A stretch of 64,000 bases of DNA from CAMDPA01 sp964574325. GTDB taxonomy: Bacteria > Pseudomonadota > Alphaproteobacteria > Rhizobiales > Hyphomicrobiaceae. Location: the NCBI GenBank assembly GCA_964574325.1, contig CAZNMY010000019.1:7301-71300 (forward strand). Reading direction: 5' to 3'. Every line of letters begins with the position of its first letter. The first letter of the stretch is position 1. Made by a program: the position numbers and the translations under genes. This document shows, one piece after another, positions 62,058-64,000 of this stretch. The notes beneath the pieces are model-generated. The model was not told the DNA's origin, ran no database searches, and was given only the letters and a program-made list of their open reading frames with translations.

Positions 62058-63707
62058 TCAGGCGGCTTGAGCGAGTTGCCGCAGCCTGGCCCAGTTCCAG
62101 GGCAACAGATCCGCGATGCGGCTTGCGGGATGATCTGAGATACGGGCGAGGACGTCGGCGAGCCACGCCTTCGGATCGACGTCATTGAGCTTGGCGGTCT
62201 CGATCAGCGTGTAGAACACGGCGGCGCGCTGCCCGCCGGAATCTGAGCCGCAAAAGGTCCAGTTGCGTCGCCCGACGGCAATGCCGCGCACGGCTCGCTC
62301 CGCTGCATTGTTGGTCATGCAGATGCGGCCGTCGTGGAGGAAGCGCGCGAACGCTGGCCAGCGCTTGAGCATGTAGTCGAACGCTTTGGCGAGCGGGCTC
62401 TTTGCTGACAGCTTGCGCCTCTTTTCTCGCATCCAGATTTCGAGGTCGATGACCAACGATCTCGATCGTGCCCGTCGTATCGCGAGGCGTTGGTCGGCCG
62501 GCAGACCGTTGATCTCGCGCTCGATGGCGAACAACTCGTCGATGCGGCGCACGGCCTCGATCGCGAGCGGCGCTTTGCGAAGCCTTGCCAGCTCGAAGAT
62601 CTTGCGGCGGCCGTGCGACCAGCAAGCGGCTTCGATGATCGGTCCCGGATGGCGTCCGTCAATGTAGAGACGATCGAAGCCAGCATAGGCGTCGGCCTGC
62701 ATGAGGCCGGTGAAGCGCGAGAGCTGGCGCTCGGGGTGCACGCCTTCGCGATTGGGCGAGTAGTAGAAGACTGCAGCCGGAGCTGCGCCACCACCGAATG
62801 GCCGGTCGTCACGGACGTGGCCCCACAGCCGACCGGTGCGGCACTTGCCCTTGGCGAGTACCGGCACCGTGGTGCCGTCGACATGGATGCGATCGGCATC
62901 GTGCACATGACCTTCGATTGCATCGCGGATCGGCATCAGCGTCGCGGCAGTCGCGCCGATCCAGTCGGCCATCATGCCGGAGGCGTGCTTCCAGCACGAC
63001 GTCGAGACGTCCAGCCCGACGCCCTCGTTGGCGTAGATGACGCGCTGGCGGTTCAGCGGCTGGTGCGCGCGATACTTCGAGAACGCGATCTCGGTCAGCA
63101 GGCTCGGCCCTGCCCTTCCACGTGATATTGGATGCGATGGTGCCGGCGCCTGCACGATCGTATCGCATCGGCGGCAGGCCATCTTCTCGCGCACGTGCAC
63201 GACGACCTTCCACTCAGCCGGGATGCGCTCCAGGCTCTCCATCTCGTCGGCGCCGAGCCGGCGGAAGCTCGTGCCCGAGCAGCACGGGCAAACCGAGGGC
63301 GGCGCATGCATGATGCGCGCGCGCGGCAAATGCTCGGGCAGCAGACGCCGGGCGGGCTTCTGTCGTTGTGGCGCTTGCGATGCCTCTTGTGGGGCAGCGG
63401 CGGCCTGCAATGCCGAGGCCGTGATCTCGTCGGTCGTCTTCTCCTGGGCACGGCGCTCGATCAACTCCCCGAGCTGCAGCTCCAGTTGATCGAGCAGATG
63501 CGCGCGCTCCGACGACTGGCCGAACCTATCGTGCTGCAGCTTGGCGATCGTGAGCTTGAGCGTCTCGATCTCGGCGTCGAGATCATTGGCCCTGGTCTCG
63601 GCTTCTTGCGCTCGCGTCTCGGAGGCGACCCGGGCCGCATGCTCGGCGGCCAGCAGGGCCTTGAGCGCGGCGATGTCGTCGGGAAGCTGCGTCGGATCGA
63701 GCGCCAT
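62058..63707 (-). CDS. tnpC: IS66 family transposase TnpC
   Basis: The 549-residue protein is the DDE transposase of the IS66 family. It has a coiled N-terminus (EAETRANDLDAEIETLKLTIAKLQHDRFGQSSERA), a zinc-finger-like segment (PPSVCPCCSGTSFRRLG) and a second Cys pair, ACRRCDTI. The DDE core shows RIHVDGTTVPVL, LMQADAYAGFDRLY and NNAAERAVRGIAVGRRNW, and the C-terminal IS66 domain has FCGSDSGGQRAAVFYTLIETAKLN. The frame is intact. Confidence 0.96.
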   Translation of the reverse strand: MALDPTQLPDDIAALKALLAAEHAARVASETRAQEAETRANDLDAEIETLKLTIAKLQHDRFGQSSERAHLLDQLELQLGELIERRAQEKTTDEITASALQAAAAPQEASQAPQRQKPARRLLPEHLPRARIMHAPPSVCPCCSGTSFRRLGADEMESLERIPAEWKVVVHVREKMACRRCDTIVQAPAPSHPISRGRAGPSLLTEIAFSKYRAHQPLNRQRVIYANEGVGLDVSTSCWKHASGMMADWIGATAATLMPIRDAIEGHVHDADRIHVDGTTVPVLAKGKCRTGRLWGHVRDDRPFGGGAAPAAVFYYSPNREGVHPERQLSRFTGLMQADAYAGFDRLYIDGRHPGPIIEAACWSHGRRKIFELARLRKAPLAIEAVRRIDELFAIEREINGLPADQRLAIRRARSRSLVIDLEIWMREKRRKLSAKSPLAKAFDYMLKRWPAFARFLHDGRICMTNNAAERAVRGIAVGRRNWTFCGSDSGGQRAAVFYTLIETAKLNDVDPKAWLADVLARISDHPASRIADLLPWNWARLRQLAQAA

Positions 63708-63806
63708 GGGTGGCGATCATAGCTGCTTCGCCTGCCGCTCGATCTGGACCGTGACGATAATTCCCCGATCGAGTCGTCGAGGCCACACTCGACAGCGGTA
63801 CCCACG

Positions 63807-64000
63807 TCAGCCGGCGACCTCGGGCCGCCACGTGTGCTGCGGCGCCCGCCAGTCGATCCCCTCCAGCATGTAGCTGAGCTGTGCCGGCGATATCGTCACC
63901 GCGCCTTCGCTTGGCGTTGGCCAGATGAAATGGCCGCGCTCCAGGCGCTTGTAACACACAAGGGAATGCAGCCTCGACCAGTGCAGAACAGCATTTGGTT
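63807..64000 (-). CDS. tnpB: IS66 TnpB, C-terminal part (runs off the window)
   Basis: The minus-strand frame that ends with TGA at 63,807-63,809 reads CYKRLERGHFIWP and ISPAQLSYMLEGIDWRAPQHTWRPE, the C-terminal signature of IS66 Orf2/TnpB. The upstream residues continue past base 64,000. It lies 99 bases before tnpC in the usual order, tnpB then tnpC. Confidence 0.85.
   Translation of the reverse strand, partial: PNAVLHWSRLHSLVCYKRLERGHFIWPTPSEGAVTISPAQLSYMLEGIDWRAPQHTWRPEVAG

Larger units (their letters stand above)
62023..64000 (-). mobile_element. IS66-family element, partial at the window edge
   Basis: The element contains tnpC and the 3' part of tnpB, both on the minus strand, and ends at 62,023. 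Its tnpA and left end lie past the window. The coding frames tnpB and tnpC are intact as far as visible, so it may still be mobile. Confidence 0.8.

Noticed and set aside
1..64000. Reassignment of TAG to an amino acid
   Set aside because: TAG closes intact genes at 479-481, 3,555-3,557 and 8,602-8,604 at their family lengths, so it works as a stop in this organism.

Overview
The window is 64 kb of GC-rich DNA that reads as an alphaproteobacterial chromosome, probably Hyphomicrobiales/Rhizobiales-like. The signs are a SciP (CtrA inhibitor) gene, an MmcB-type repair nuclease, Tad/Cpa pilus parts, a cyanase operon of the NrtA/CynA type, a ModE-like HTH protein and many Bug/TctC receptors. A narrower placement is not safe from this sequence alone.

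Layout. (1) 1-9,365: mostly core genes. These are the 3' end of an RND pump, sciP with a near-CtrA box and a terminator, mnmA-queG (tRNA wobble modification), a MAPEG/HxlR divergent pair, a Lon-like protease with a stress-protein-like gene behind it, mmcB, and a TadD-like TPR lipoprotein. (2) 9,616-15,093: a membrane-anchored WD40 protein, then the pilus secretin cpaC, cpaD and a PilZ protein. The tad locus is incomplete here. (3) 15,097-26,915: scattered metabolic genes, namely cupins, a dihydroxyphthalate-decarboxylase-like binding protein, an amidase, prs, a lipoprotein, pgeF, a 2-hydroxyacid dehydrogenase, an LLM oxidoreductase, an FAD monooxygenase and a DUF1348 protein. (4) 27,031-30,927: a cyanate uptake and hydrolysis operon (cynA-B-D-S order on the minus strand). 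(5) 31,366-34,300: tRNA-Tyr, phzF-like, an ArsC/Spx-like protein, a Phd/VapC toxin-antitoxin pair, and the wreck of a second PIN toxin. (6) 34,503-37,561: a ModE-like regulator and modABC.

(7) 38,324-61,144 is the most distinctive part. It is a catabolic island with three CocE/NonD-type hydrolases, four TctC-type receptors with one TctAB permease pair, three alpha/beta hydrolases, an ACMSD-like amidohydrolase, a flavin reductase, a D-2-hydroxyacid dehydrogenase, two cupins, and one LysR, one TetR and one IclR regulator. The likely theme is uptake of small carboxylates, or of products made by ester/amide hydrolysis, followed by ring or side-chain breakdown. No substrate can be named.

(8) 61,396-64,000: broken IS66-family elements lying against or inside one another, running off the right end.

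Notable observations: two genes are each cut by a single in-frame TAG (an FrsA-like hydrolase and an IS66 tnpA). Two ~95-bp nested palindromes share one architecture, and one of them sits inside the cyn operon. A six-copy 14-bp tandem repeat starts on the stop codon of a monooxygenase gene. There are clear palindromic operator candidates upstream of the TetR gene and between the IclR gene and a tctC gene.
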